This document shows, in pieces, positions 41,370 to 51,886 of a stretch of DNA of 64,000 bases. Made by a program: the position numbers and the translations under genes. The notes under the pieces are model-generated. The model was not told where the DNA came from. It made no database searches and saw only the letters and a program-made list of their open reading frames with translations. Every line of letters begins with the position of its first letter. Position 1 is the stretch's first letter. This DNA comes from Cylindrotheca closterium. Lineage: Eukaryota > Bacillariophyta > Bacillariophyceae > Bacillariales > Bacillariaceae. The stretch spans positions 21,128 to 85,127 of the forward strand of contig CAKOGP040002125.1 of the NCBI GenBank assembly GCA_933822405.4, read 5' to 3'.

Positions 41370-43565
41370 ATGCAAGATGAACCGTCACTTCTTTCCCCCG
41401 TGTCTCAAGATAATCGTGCCTACGTCACTCCACTTTTCTTGGCGTTGCCTATCAACAGCCAACATGATGGACTCCTTTCGACGGAATTCTTGAAAGATTC
41501 CACCTTACAAAAGGTTCGTGAACAGTTGCCATTGACTCCAGAGGAGAAGAAAGACATAGAGTACGCAGAATTGAGCGAGTACAAGAAATTCAGAAGCATG
41601 GGCTATGATGAAGTCACCAACTCTCTACAGGCAATGCTCCTACGAAACTATCGGCTGAGGAAGAACAAAGTGAAAATGACAGGGCTGTTCCGAAACAAAG
41701 AGACTAATCTTTCACAAATACTTTTTCCTGGAAGTCGTCCTAAAATTTACCACAAGGATATAACAATGGTGCCAACAGGGAATTTGATGAAGTCTAGAAT
41801 GAATCTGGCCATGTACGATATTTCAGATCATCCGGCATTTGCCAATACTAAATACGCTCCATGTCGTCCAACTGTCATGGGCGCCAAGGTGGAAGGCTAC
41901 GGTTCTGCTTTCAAAGAGATGCCGTTTAATTTTATGCTCAAGAGAACTGTACAGTGTGCACCGATAGTGACAACAGAAATCTCTCCCGAGGATCTCAGTT
42001 TCTTGCGTCAACTGGTGAGAGAAAAGTATCGCATGTATTTTCAATTGGACGATCTTCCAGTCTTGATGAGGAGCAGAGAATTGAATGTTGCCTCCAAGGG
42101 CGTGCCTATCGGTTTTATGGCGTCACCAGAAATGAATGGACTGGTCGGCAGCACAAGCCACAACGGTCCTCGGAGCAACGAAAACAAGTATTACCTTTAC
42201 AATCATTTCAAATTTACAGTGACATATCACGAAAATCCAAAGGAGCATGACGGCGTGCATATTACTCGTTTCGATATTCACCCATTCAGTTTCAAGTATG
42301 ATGGAAAGTTCCCAAACTGTGATGAAAAGCCGTCCGAAAACGATCCGAATACCTTCCTTGCCCTTGAAGATATCAAGAGTCACAAGCACCAGACTGTTAC
42401 ATTTTCCTATGATGTCCAATGGGTTCGTTCCGAGTATTTGAAATGGGAGGATCGATGGGATGTTTACTTTGTTGGTATTCCAGACAGCAATTTCCACTAC
42501 TACAGCATTATCAACTCGGCAATTTCTGTACTAATCCTGGCTTCTATCATTGCTTGGAAGTTGTATCGAACATTTCGCTGCGACATGGTGGGAGGGTCAA
42601 AGAAGAACAACGGCTGGAAACAACTTCATGCAGATGTTTTTCGACTTCCTCCATCACCAATGATACTGTCCGTTCTAGTTGGGGATGGAGTGCATCTTTT
42701 GGTCACCGCAATCCTGACAATGGTGTTGAACGTGCTTGGATGGATCAGCACTATGGAAACGGGAGACGTTGTGAATGCTTTTGTCTTGATCTACGCACTC
42801 GTTGGAGCAATTGGGGGATATACAAGTACAACAGTGTACAAGCTATGCGGAGGAAAGAACTGTCGCAAAAATGCATTGGTGACATCCACTTTGCTATCTG
42901 GTTTGATTGTGATTGCATTCTGTCTTTTCAATCAGCTATCCAGCATGATGGGATCGTCAGCCGATTGGTTCAGTGTGGTGGAACTAGTTTTGTTGTGGGG
43001 CTGCGTTTCAGTTCCACTTGTACAACTGGGTGCCAAAAAGGGTGATCAGGTTGCTTGTTTTATCGAGTTTCCAACAAAGCCGAGCGGTGATGTTCGGCCC
43101 ATTCCAAAATCAAAATGGGCCAAGTTCAAATGGCTCAGCCCGATGTTATCCGGCATTATGACCTTTGGTGTATACTTTGTGGAATTGCAGTTTATCATGA
43201 GTGCCATTTGGGACCGACAGACCTATCTCGGTCTCGGATACTTGCTGACGCAGACATTTCTGGCGATAATCACATGCGCCGAGTGCTGTGTTTGTTTCTG
43301 TTACCTTCAATTGAATGCAGAAGATCACCAATGGTGGTGGCCTTCGTTTCGAAGTGGTGCTGCAGTAGGTGTCTACTTGGCGTTGTATGCCCTGATGATT
43401 TGGTTTGATCGCTTGGGACTGGAAGGATGGTACTCCTTTGTATCGTTCCTGACATGTATGTTGTTGGCATCCCTTTGCGTTGGCATTGCGTTTGGATCCA
43501 TTGGATTCTTGTCCTGCCTTTATTTCACGCGAGGGATGTATGGCACTATGACATCCGAAATTTGA
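41370..43565 (+). CDS. transmembrane 9 superfamily (nonaspanin/EMP70) protein, paralogue 2
   Basis: One exon, 731 residues, similar to the protein at 18933-21146 along its whole length after residue 50 (YAELSEYKKFRSMGYDEVTN; GGSKKNNGWKQLHADVFRLP; CFCYLQLNAEDHQWWW; GSIGFLSCLYFTRGMY). It has the luminal domain and nine membrane spans. Two differences stand out. The N-terminus from the ATG at 41370 (MQDEPSLLSPVSQDNR) is polar with only a weak hydrophobic patch, so no convincing signal peptide is seen. The protein also stops right after the last span (GTMTSEI) without the acidic tail. An unseen 5' exon is possible; none could be supported. It ends 32 bases from the convergent pseudouridine synthase gene. 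Confidence 0.85.
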   Translation: MQDEPSLLSPVSQDNRAYVTPLFLALPINSQHDGLLSTEFLKDSTLQKVREQLPLTPEEKKDIEYAELSEYKKFRSMGYDEVTNSLQAMLLRNYRLRKNKVKMTGLFRNKETNLSQILFPGSRPKIYHKDITMVPTGNLMKSRMNLAMYDISDHPAFANTKYAPCRPTVMGAKVEGYGSAFKEMPFNFMLKRTVQCAPIVTTEISPEDLSFLRQLVREKYRMYFQLDDLPVLMRSRELNVASKGVPIGFMASPEMNGLVGSTSHNGPRSNENKYYLYNHFKFTVTYHENPKEHDGVHITRFDIHPFSFKYDGKFPNCDEKPSENDPNTFLALEDIKSHKHQTVTFSYDVQWVRSEYLKWEDRWDVYFVGIPDSNFHYYSIINSAISVLILASIIAWKLYRTFRCDMVGGSKKNNGWKQLHADVFRLPPSPMILSVLVGDGVHLLVTAILTMVLNVLGWISTMETGDVVNAFVLIYALVGAIGGYTSTTVYKLCGGKNCRKNALVTSTLLSGLIVIAFCLFNQLSSMMGSSADWFSVVELVLLWGCVSVPLVQLGAKKGDQVACFIEFPTKPSGDVRPIPKSKWAKFKWLSPMLSGIMTFGVYFVELQFIMSAIWDRQTYLGLGYLLTQTFLAIITCAECCVCFCYLQLNAEDHQWWWPSFRSGAAVGVYLALYALMIWFDRLGLEGWYSFVSFLTCMLLASLCVGIAFGSIGFLSCLYFTRGMYGTMTSEI

Positions 43566-43597
43566 GAACTGAAAGCAACACTGAAAAAGATTGGGTT

Positions 43598-45022
43598 TCA
43601 GTTCACCAATGAATAATGATGGATATCCTTGGTAAGATTATCCCACCATTCGGGTATTGCAGCTTCCACTTTGGGAATATTCAAATCAGAGATCGCCAAA
43701 GAATCAGCGTGAAGACAAATCCTCTGCTGTGCTCTGTATTTCTTGGCACAAGAATCGTTTGGTAAACGGTACATGATTGATTCTCCTCCATACAATGGAT
43801 CCAAAAGGATGGGAGCACCCAAGCCTTTGGAACAGTGGATGCGAACCTGGTGTTTGCGTCCTTGTTTGGTGGTGACCCTTATCTTGGTTATCAAATCGTC
43901 TGGATAGCGTTCCAAGACCTGGAAGGAAGAAATTGCCGGACGTCCATCAATGGGCACCGTGACCGTTCCTTCTTCCGGAAGCGAAATCGAGTTGGTGTAT
44001 ACCAAGGCAATGTAGGATTTTTCCACCCTCCGAAGGAAGAATTGCGTCAATAGCCGGGCGTGCCATTGGTTCGTCTTGGCCGCTATCAAACACCCGGAAG
44101 TTCCCCGATCCAATCGATGTACAAAGCCTCTCGATCCGTCTGGATTTATGGATGACAATCGAATGGGTTTGTGGTGGTGGGCAGCCTGATGTGCAAGAAG
44201 AATTTGTTCAAGGTTTGGCGCATCCTTGATCATTTGTTTGCTGGATCTCGATTTGGAATTTGCTGACGTTTCGGCTGTAGTAAGGACCATTCCACTAAGC
44301 TTATTGACAATCATAAAGTGTTCCGACTCCAATAGGATTTCTAGAGTTGATGCTGGAGTTTGCCCATGACCACTTAGTTCCGTTGGTCGGTCCAAAGTCT
44401 TGAGGTTTTGGCGTATTATGGCACGCGAGAGAAGTTTGTTGGCAATGCGCGGATAACTTTGAAATGATGCAGTATATGTTAATGCCAGTGTCACCACATT
44501 TGGTTTCAAGGCCAATGTAATCGTACTGGATTTAGCGGTTGTAGCGGTAGTCGTCAAATCTTCGAACGATGCATCATCGTACTCTTGCAATATTCGCAAG
44601 GCCGTTCGAGCATTCCTCATGTGCTCTTCCTTGACTGCATCACCATCTGAAATCGGCGAAGGTGCAAATTTCCAATCACGACCATCACCATCACCATCAC
44701 CATCATGACAACAACAAGAACCAATCAATGCGTTCAAGATCCCGGATGCCGCCCCCTTTGACGGAACTTGGAGTGCCGCCCGTACAAGCTCCTTTGGTTC
44801 ATAAGTTTCAGTTATCTTGTATTCATGGCAGTGACTGAGAACACCAGCAATCCCTTCATCATTGTAAGCAAGTTGCAAGGCATCGGAAAGGTCTCCCGTT
44901 GTCAATGGCGTTGAGTGGAGGGCCGAGAGGGCATTTCGCACATTTGTTTGTTGTTGCTTCTTTTTGGAATTTGCTGGCAATCTCAGGAACAATAAAAGCG
45001 TGAATGGAAGAAGGAAGAGCAT
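43598..45022 (-). CDS. RluA-type RNA pseudouridine synthase
   Basis: One exon, 474 residues. The catalytic motif HRLDRGTSG (Asp nucleophile) lies about residue 285, preceded by FMIVNKLSGMVL and followed by KQGRKHQVRIHCSKGLGAPILLDPLYGG, all standard for RluA/RluC-type enzymes that isomerise uridine in rRNA or tRNA. The N-terminus (MLFLLPFTLLLFLRLPANSKKK) is hydrophobic then basic, compatible with a signal anchor or organelle targeting. About 200 residues before the catalytic domain are unrecognised; they include a GDGDGDG run encoded by a CATCAC repeat near 44680-44706. The target RNA is not evident. Confidence 0.85.
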   Translation of the reverse strand: MLFLLPFTLLLFLRLPANSKKKQQQTNVRNALSALHSTPLTTGDLSDALQLAYNDEGIAGVLSHCHEYKITETYEPKELVRAALQVPSKGAASGILNALIGSCCCHDGDGDGDGRDWKFAPSPISDGDAVKEEHMRNARTALRILQEYDDASFEDLTTTATTAKSSTITLALKPNVVTLALTYTASFQSYPRIANKLLSRAIIRQNLKTLDRPTELSGHGQTPASTLEILLESEHFMIVNKLSGMVLTTAETSANSKSRSSKQMIKDAPNLEQILLAHQAAHHHKPIRLSSINPDGSRGFVHRLDRGTSGCLIAAKTNQWHARLLTQFFLRRVEKSYIALVYTNSISLPEEGTVTVPIDGRPAISSFQVLERYPDDLITKIRVTTKQGRKHQVRIHCSKGLGAPILLDPLYGGESIMYRLPNDSCAKKYRAQQRICLHADSLAISDLNIPKVEAAIPEWWDNLTKDIHHYSLVN

Positions 45023-45476
45023 CTATTTGTTGCATTCACTCAACTTCATGACAAGACATCTTTTTGCAGTTGATTCATGCGGACGGGTTGACTGTGTTGG
45101 TGTGATATCGCGGGTTTCCTATCATCCGGGCAATGATGATCGATGATGATCGAAACTGAAACGGGTCGAACCGTCTGAGTCAGTCGAATGAATGAATCAA
45201 TATCATAGTGGTCGAATCAATCGAAATTTCTGACGTGTTGGAAGCAGTGTTCGACATGCGCACAGACAAGATGACGATGTATTCCAAAAAATCAAACGGT
45301 GGGTTTGGTTTTGGAACGAAATCGAAGGGTGTGGTGGTAGGCATAACTTTGTTGGCATTTTCAACGTTCCTTTGCTTCATCCTTCCACCACTCTCTACTA
45401 GGAATACAAAGCAAAGAGAAGTGTTTCAATAGGATAGGCCTACACACGTATATACACATATACATATATATACAAT
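45023..45476. promoter_or_regulatory. divergent promoter region, RluA-type enzyme / ABC-domain protein
   Basis: 454 bases between head-to-head genes. It has GATGATCGATGATGATCG repeats near 45132-45152, the doubtful 58-residue frame and a TATACACATATACATATATA stretch at 45451-45470 just before the plus-strand start. Confidence 0.35.
45256..45432 (+). CDS. possible small single-span membrane protein, 58 residues
   Basis: An ATG frame of 58 residues with a basic, glycine-rich front (KKSNGGFGFGTKSKG), one clear hydrophobic span (VVVGITLLAFSTFLCFILPP) and a polar tail. It ends 44 bases before the start of the ABC-domain protein on the same strand, so it may be an upstream frame in that leader, a 5' exon relic or a real microprotein. 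No family recognised. Confidence 0.3.
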   Translation: MRTDKMTMYSKKSNGGFGFGTKSKGVVVGITLLAFSTFLCFILPPLSTRNTKQREVFQ

Positions 45477-48136
45477 ATGACAGACTTGGAAGAGCACTTG
45501 TTTGGGATTCCATTGTCGACGCACCGGGACCGATCGATCCAACATGGTCCATTCCCGTACGAATTGTGGATTGCCGCCATTTCCATTGCCTTTTGTCGAA
45601 TCACAATTTATACCAAAAACGACCATTCGAAATGGATCTTTGCGGGAGTCTTGGGGTACATGGCCTATGAGAGCATGCCGTATGAATACATTGTGGGTGT
45701 CGAACTCTTTTCCTACGTTGTGCCTTTGGTGATGAATTATACTGGTGGTGGGAACAACAACAACAAGTCCCAAAAGAACCCGCCTACGACGGAACAAAAA
45801 TTGGCCATTCTTGGTGCTTGTGGAGCCTTGTGTTGGTCCATTTGTCATTCTGCCGGTAATGGAGCTTTGTTTCGATGGTTGAGCTTGGTGACTCCGTCCT
45901 TTGTCAAGTCGAGTCTTATGGCTTTGTTTCCTGTCGAAGAGATTCGGGCAGCTTACCACATTATCGATCAATTCGTTTGGGAGCCAGGTCTTTTGCAGCA
46001 TCAAGTCTCACGACTCTTCTTCATCACCTTTCACATTCAATGCGGGATTGGATACTTGGGAATTGACTTTTTGAAGGCCGAACAAGAACGACGAAATCAA
46101 TTGGTCCGAATGGACTTGAAAGATGACGGCATCAAGAAGAAAAAAGACAGTAAGCAATCAGAAGCCTTGCTGAAAAAGTCACGAAGCTTTCAAAAGTCAG
46201 CTGCTCCTTTTATTTTCTTTGTGGCCGTCCCGTACATGATCAAAATCATTGCCTTTGGCAATTTGAATGCTTTTGCGTTTGCATGCTTCAACAATGATGT
46301 CCATCGCGCCGTCCGATTGCATGATCTCTTTGATCATGAAAACAATCTAGTGGCATTGGCCAGTCACTCGGCCAAGTCTCCTGCTGACTATGCCGACTAC
46401 ATGAGCGTGGTAGTCTCAACGACCTATGACCTATTCAATCGCAAACTGTTCAGCTTGCCCAAGGTCATGTTGTTGCCCATGATCATTATGAAGCAACCCA
46501 AAATGTTGGCACAGCTCTTTCCAATCATCTTTGTGACTGATTGGATGAAAGGCCGAGCAGTAGCCTATATGACAACGCGCATTGAACAATTGGAAAAGGA
46601 TACACAAAAGATTATTTCTATGCGATCCAAGGTGGAATCGTTTGATATCAAGAATGCAGAACTATTACAGCGTGCTGGTGAGTGGATGTGTGTTATGCAT
46701 TGTTGTACATCGTTTGCCGTGGGAGTGAAAGAATTTCACTCACATCATCTGCTGTTGTTGTCCCCTGTGATGTAGGTGGTGGTGCTACAGACTTCACTCG
46801 ACGTCGATGGGAGGAACTGACCGAACAGATACAAGTCAAGAACATTGCCAAGGATTTGACGGCTCGGACCAAGGGATTCTTCGCCTGGATAGAGCGAAAC
46901 TTTGTCTTTTCTGTTTTGATTGATTGTGCCTTGGCCCACTTGATTGCAGTTGGCAGGTTGGTGTCAGCTGATATTTTTGTCTTTTCGCGAGCCATTGAGG
47001 ATGCTGTGGACACGGTTTTGATGAAATCTCGATCGGAAGCCGAGCTAGCTCGAATGATGACACAAATCGACAACCTAAAAGAAATTGCAAGTGTGTGGGA
47101 GAATGCCCAGTCCCGCAATCTGGTGGACTGTAATCTTCCACCTGCGAGAAGTCTTGCAGCGATTGAGCGCGGCGATCCAGAACGATCCATGGTGGTGATC
47201 CGGAACCTGCTGTATTCTCGGGGTACTGCGATGGTAAGGGTGGATCACCTTGAGTTGGATGCTGGAATATACGCTTTAACGGGTGGGAATGGAAGTGGAA
47301 AGAGTACACTTTTTCGAGTTATCATGGGCTGCTCTTCCAATGAAAGAGGGATAGATTTGCCACCAAGCATCGTGCTCTCCACACCCTTGGAACCATTAGT
47401 AGAAGAAGATGATATCGAACGTGAACAATTATGCGAATCTGCTGAAGTCGCAGTCGAAAGCGAACAGGAGCCGAGCGAGGTAGCTGAGAAGCCTTCTGCA
47501 GACATCCAAGAAGTACACCCACGGTTGTCCATTACAATGCCGTCGTCCGACGTCGTGGAAATCAGTCAAACATTCTATTGGCCTTTGTATACCAAGCCAA
47601 TTGATTGGATTTATCAAGAATACGGAATGGGCACAGTGGACGAGGCTGAATTGCAAAACCGAGTTCGCAGAGTGGCCGAAGAGCTGGATGCGTTGGAATT
47701 CGCCCAAGCCCCAATCGAGAGCGACCAAAACACAACCTCTCTTGAGGCGAGTACCATGGCACCATCTGCAGATATTGTCGGTGGAATCATGGATCAACTG
47801 GTAGAAGAGAAGGAAGATTGGTTCGGCGATCTTTCTGGTGGACAACGAAGTAAGGTGGAGTTGGTTCGAAAGGTCTTCCTCCAAGAGCAATGTCCTGGAG
47901 TCCTGCTAATTGATGAAACCATGGCACCCCTTGACCCCAAGTCAAAGTCGTTGGTCATGGCAAAAATCAAGGCATTCTGCGCTGGAAGTGTTGTAATTGT
48001 CATCTACCACACAGACGTTGGGAGAGAAACGGATGGAGAAGGAGGAGAAGCCGTCGAGTGCGTCCCCAGCAACGACTTCTTCGATGGAAATCTCCATGTC
48101 GAAAACAAAATACTTCATCTTAGACCAGTATGCTAG
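45477..48136 (+). CDS. membrane protein with C-terminal ABC ATPase domain
   Basis: Two exons, 45477-46677 and 46776-48136, with a 98-base GT-AG intron in phase 1, encode 853 residues. The N-terminal 480 residues have several hydrophobic spans (for example AAPFIFFVAVPYMIKIIAF) but do not look like the standard six-span ABC membrane domain. The ATPase part has Walker A GGNGSGKST at 570-578, signature LSGGQ at 753-757 and Walker B VLLIDE at 776-781. Walker A and signature are about 177 residues apart, against the usual 90-100, because of an acidic insert (EREQLCESAEVAVESEQEP). ABCD-type (peroxisomal) half transporters are one possible relation, through IRNLLYSRG-like wording before Walker A; this is uncertain. 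Substrate unknown. Confidence 0.7.
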
Positions 48137-48211
48137 AATAAAGAAATTGTCACTACATGCTCACTTTAGTCAGTAGTCTCTGGCGACGATTGAAATGTTT
48201 GGAACATTCCT

Positions 48212-51200
48212 TTAGTACCCGTAACCAAAATTCGCATCATTATCGAGGCTGTTTTTCCTCTGATGATGATGTGGCTTGTGGGCCCGAAATTCAGAGTAAC
48301 TGCTCCGGATATCCGCGTCTAAGGTGTCATACTCGTTCTGCTGAGACTCAAGAACGAAATCCTTTTCGACTACAGTGTGTAAGGGTGTGGCTCGAGATAC
48401 TGTTGGGTCAGGTGGCCAGTCATAAAATCGATCTTTTCGAAATCGAAAGTAAGGGACAGCGATATCACGTGGAATCTGACTTCTTTTGGCACCTCGATCA
48501 TTTGCACTAAACGCTGGCCGAGGAGACTGGTATAGTTCTGCTTCCGTCAATTCATCGCCCATGTCTTCCGATTTCTTTCTGGATCGACCCCATAATGACT
48601 TTGACGGTTTCTCCTCTTCTTTCTCAGGTGTTGGGGCTAGAAATGTTTCGGCAGGAACGTGTTCCAGCACTGAATTCCGCTTTTCTGCTTCCTCCAAAGC
48701 CTTTTCTCTCTCTGCCGCTTGGATCTCTAATTCTTCCTTATCTTTTGCCTTCTTTTCGAGATACATCCGAACCAGGATGTTCTAATCGGCGAATATGCCA
48801 TGGTTAGTCACAAGAACACAGTTCACCTACACCGTTCGGATGGAAACATACCTGAGGACCCAAAAATACCACCGTCGACAAAAAGAAAAATGTTCGCCAC
48901 GGGAATATGAGCAAAATGATTGTTAAGAGGACAAAGAACGAAAAGAACCAGAATGTCAAGTATGGATCTCTCCAGGTGGTCACATTGAACGAGATACGTG
49001 TAATATAGATGGTAATCCGAACGATTCGCATGAGAGGCCCAAGGAAAGAGGATGTGATGCGCACAATTGGATTTGCATTCTTGGTTCGAAATCCGAGCAA
49101 CTTGTCGAATTCGTCAAAGTTCTGCTTCTCTTTCTGAGTAATAACATCAGATGCTGGACCCTTGGCACTAAATTGGTTGAGCTGAATTTGAACGTGTGGA
49201 GGAGGGAAATGAACATGTTCCACGGATATATTCTTTGTCAATTTGTGAAACATATGTTCAACTCTAGCAAGTTGCACTTGTGGTGGTTTCTTTTGGCCCT
49301 TCTTATCACTGTCTTGATTCGGGCCAACACGGATTCGGCGTGTCAAAGTTGCTTCCCCATTGCCCATGAAGTTTCCGGTTTTCTTTTGCTTTCTTCGTTG
49401 CGATTCTTTTTCATAAGAGTTTTCACCGTCACTATCCTCGCCTTCGCCTTCATAATCATCGTCCTGTTCCATCACTCCCTCTTCGTCTCGGTCTTCGTTG
49501 TCGTTGTCTTCTTCACTATCAGGTTCAGATTCAATGCTTGAACTGGGATCTGATTCGTCATCGACAGGGGCCATAAAGATTGACAGCCTCCTCGCTGTCT
49601 GCAACTCACTCGCTTGGGTGACTAAATTCCAAGCAATGAAAATTGTTAGTCTTTGAATTTCTGATATGAATCATTCCTTGATGATCGACCTACCTCTTCC
49701 TCCATCCTTCTTTTGCTTCTTCTTCTCTGCTGGTGATGGCGCAATGGCCTCAGCAGCGGAAAACTTATGGTACTCAAATCGCTCGGAGAATGGAAACTCT
49801 CGGTGATTCGTCAGTTCAATATCCCCCTTTTTCCCATCATCGAGCAAGATACCTCCCCTTGGTCGCTTCTTGACATGAATCGGGCGAAAGAAGTGTTTGT
49901 TCCCCTTATCCTTCTGCACCAAACCGAGAAAAATTTCCTTGATTGTCACTGGCTTATACCCCAAATTGCCAGGTGTTGATTCACAATGACTCCTGTAGTT
50001 TTCTATCATGTTCAAAACGATCCACCCACTCACAAAGGCAGGGACGTACCGAACCGAGTCGAGCCAAATCGAGTACATCGAGCAGACAAACAAGTACAGG
50101 GACATCACCGGATTTTCGTAAAGCACAGAATCCCAAATTGTTACCTTGAAAAGAAAACGTAAATTCTGCTGGTACAAATTGAACTCTCTCATTGTCGCTC
50201 GAAACGAACCTCGGGTATACTTTCCGGGAAAGTCGCTTCCGTGGACCGTCATAGCCACATTACGAAAGGTCTTGGGATCACCACAAGGAATCGTAGGAAA
50301 CTTCTTGGCCTGCCTGGAAAAGGCGAGTGGATTTCGAGGACGTTTCAGATAGGACAAAAGAACTGCACGCTCACTGAACCAATGCAAGGAGAATCGCAGC
50401 CTGATAACTCCCCGAGGTCTCCGGTCGTAAATAAATGCGGATTGACGGAGTGGAAAGGTGATGTCATATTCGGTATCGGGGCGAAGCTGTGGAACATCAA
50501 TGCACACTCGTCCACAATAGAAATCGGCTTCGGTAGTCCTTGACCTACTCTTCCTCTGCTTGATATCGAAGACCCCGATGAACAACTTGGCATATGCATG
50601 GTGCAGGGGAAACACGCAAGCTCGTTTGCAGGAATTGGGCCACATGGGTGATCGATTCCCCGTGACCGTATCAGTAGTAAAGGCGCAGTCTCCTGCTACC
50701 AAGTACACCGCCACGTCCGGTCGGATGCGATCCAAACCAACACAACCCAAAACTTCGACCCGTATGGATCCCACTCGACCATCTTCCCGGGGGCTTCCAA
50801 AGTGTTGTCGTACAACATCAGATACCTGTACTTTGCGTGTGATCTTGGAGGAAGGATTCAGGTAGGAGGTCAGGAATTCAAACTCCTCCGATGGCTCCAT
50901 CATGCAGTTGTACAATTCCGCTTCAGTCATAAAAGTTGGCGTTAGAAAGGCATGGCTTGGCTTGACTCGAAATTTGCTTTTGTTGTTGCTGTGTGCCATT
51001 GTTCGGCGAGTAGAGTCGGCAGTAGAAGAGCCATCCGATGTAGCTCTGACTTCCATCGGTGGAGGACGATTGGAGCGAGAGTTGGTCCGGTTGAGTACTC
51101 TGGAAATGCGGGAAGACGCAGTAGATCTTTCCTGGGAAGCAGATCTTCCAGATTTTGCAGATCTCCCAGATTTACCCGAGGCGACGGAAGGCTCATCAGG

Positions 51201-51443
51201 AGGTGCCTTGTTTTTCTTCTTTTTCTTCTTCCTATTTCGTTTCAGCAGACGCAGTCGATACTTTCTTGCTTTCTTTCGGGGTGTATCACTTTCGGCGTCT
51301 GAGGAATAGTACGGCGAGGTATCGGCGTAATTAAAGGCGGGAGAAGGTGGACGGGTTTGTCGCTTTTCTTGATTGTCCTTTTTCAAGTGTTCACTAGGAA
51401 TGTAAACATCCTCATTCTTCAGGGCAGCCCTCAAAACATTCAT
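48212..51443 (-). CDS. C2-domain membrane protein, MCTP-like architecture
   Basis: Three exons, 49694-51443, 48852-49621 and 48212-48781 (introns 72 and 70), encode 1029 residues. After a basic, disordered N-terminus (Lys/Arg-rich about 55-80) there is one C2-like domain (SIRVEVLGCVGLDRIRPDVA ... RSPMWPNS, about 225-345). A long region leading into paired membrane spans follows, first near 470-500 and again near the end of exon 2 (LTFWFFSFFVLLTIILLIF), followed by GPQNILVRMYLEKK. That layout, a C2 domain then a reticulon-like PRT_C region, resembles plant MCTPs, which tether the ER to the plasma membrane. Acidic and coiled-coil parts separate them. The Asp residues that bind calcium in C2 loops are only partly present. 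Start ATG 51443 lies two bases after a CAG that could be a splice acceptor, so a 5' exon or leader intron is possible. Confidence 0.65.
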
Positions 51444-51886
51444 ACTGGAAAATGAAGCTGCAAAACACCACCACGCTTATTCTGAAAATGAAACCTACTC
51501 TGATCCTGTTGAATTTGGAACGTCTTGATCTTAAACTTCCTCAACCGAAAGGTGCAGGCCGTTCTGTTACAATTATGTAACGTTGCCTTCTCTTGTGGTC
51601 TCTTCCTTTTCTTGTGTGTGTTTTGGTTGTCATGGGAACTCCAATCCAATAATTCGTCGCATCACGACTGTCTGCACCTTATTCTATCCGAATTACATTT
51701 GAGCCTTTTGCAGTACCTCACAGGTAGACATTACGGTATACTGTATGAACTGCGATAAAATGCCATGTTGTCAGCGAATTCTTCACACAGCCCACACCAT
51801 CCATTGCACCCATTTGGAAAGGGCCTTCCAAATGAAGCGAATTGCTGACCAGTCGTTGTTGTCATTAGGCAGGAGAGTCTTCTGCT
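51444..51886. promoter_or_regulatory. divergent promoter region, C2 protein / sulfotransferase-like
   Basis: 443 bases between two head-to-head genes; the minus-strand half contains TTTTCCAG at 51447-51454 that may be a splice acceptor of a leader intron. No other signal recognised. Confidence 0.35.

Noticed and set aside
51440..51649. Upstream coding exon for the C2 protein
   Set aside because: The frame is basic and unlike any family and no clean donor-acceptor pair was found; a leader intron remains possible and is noted in the feature.
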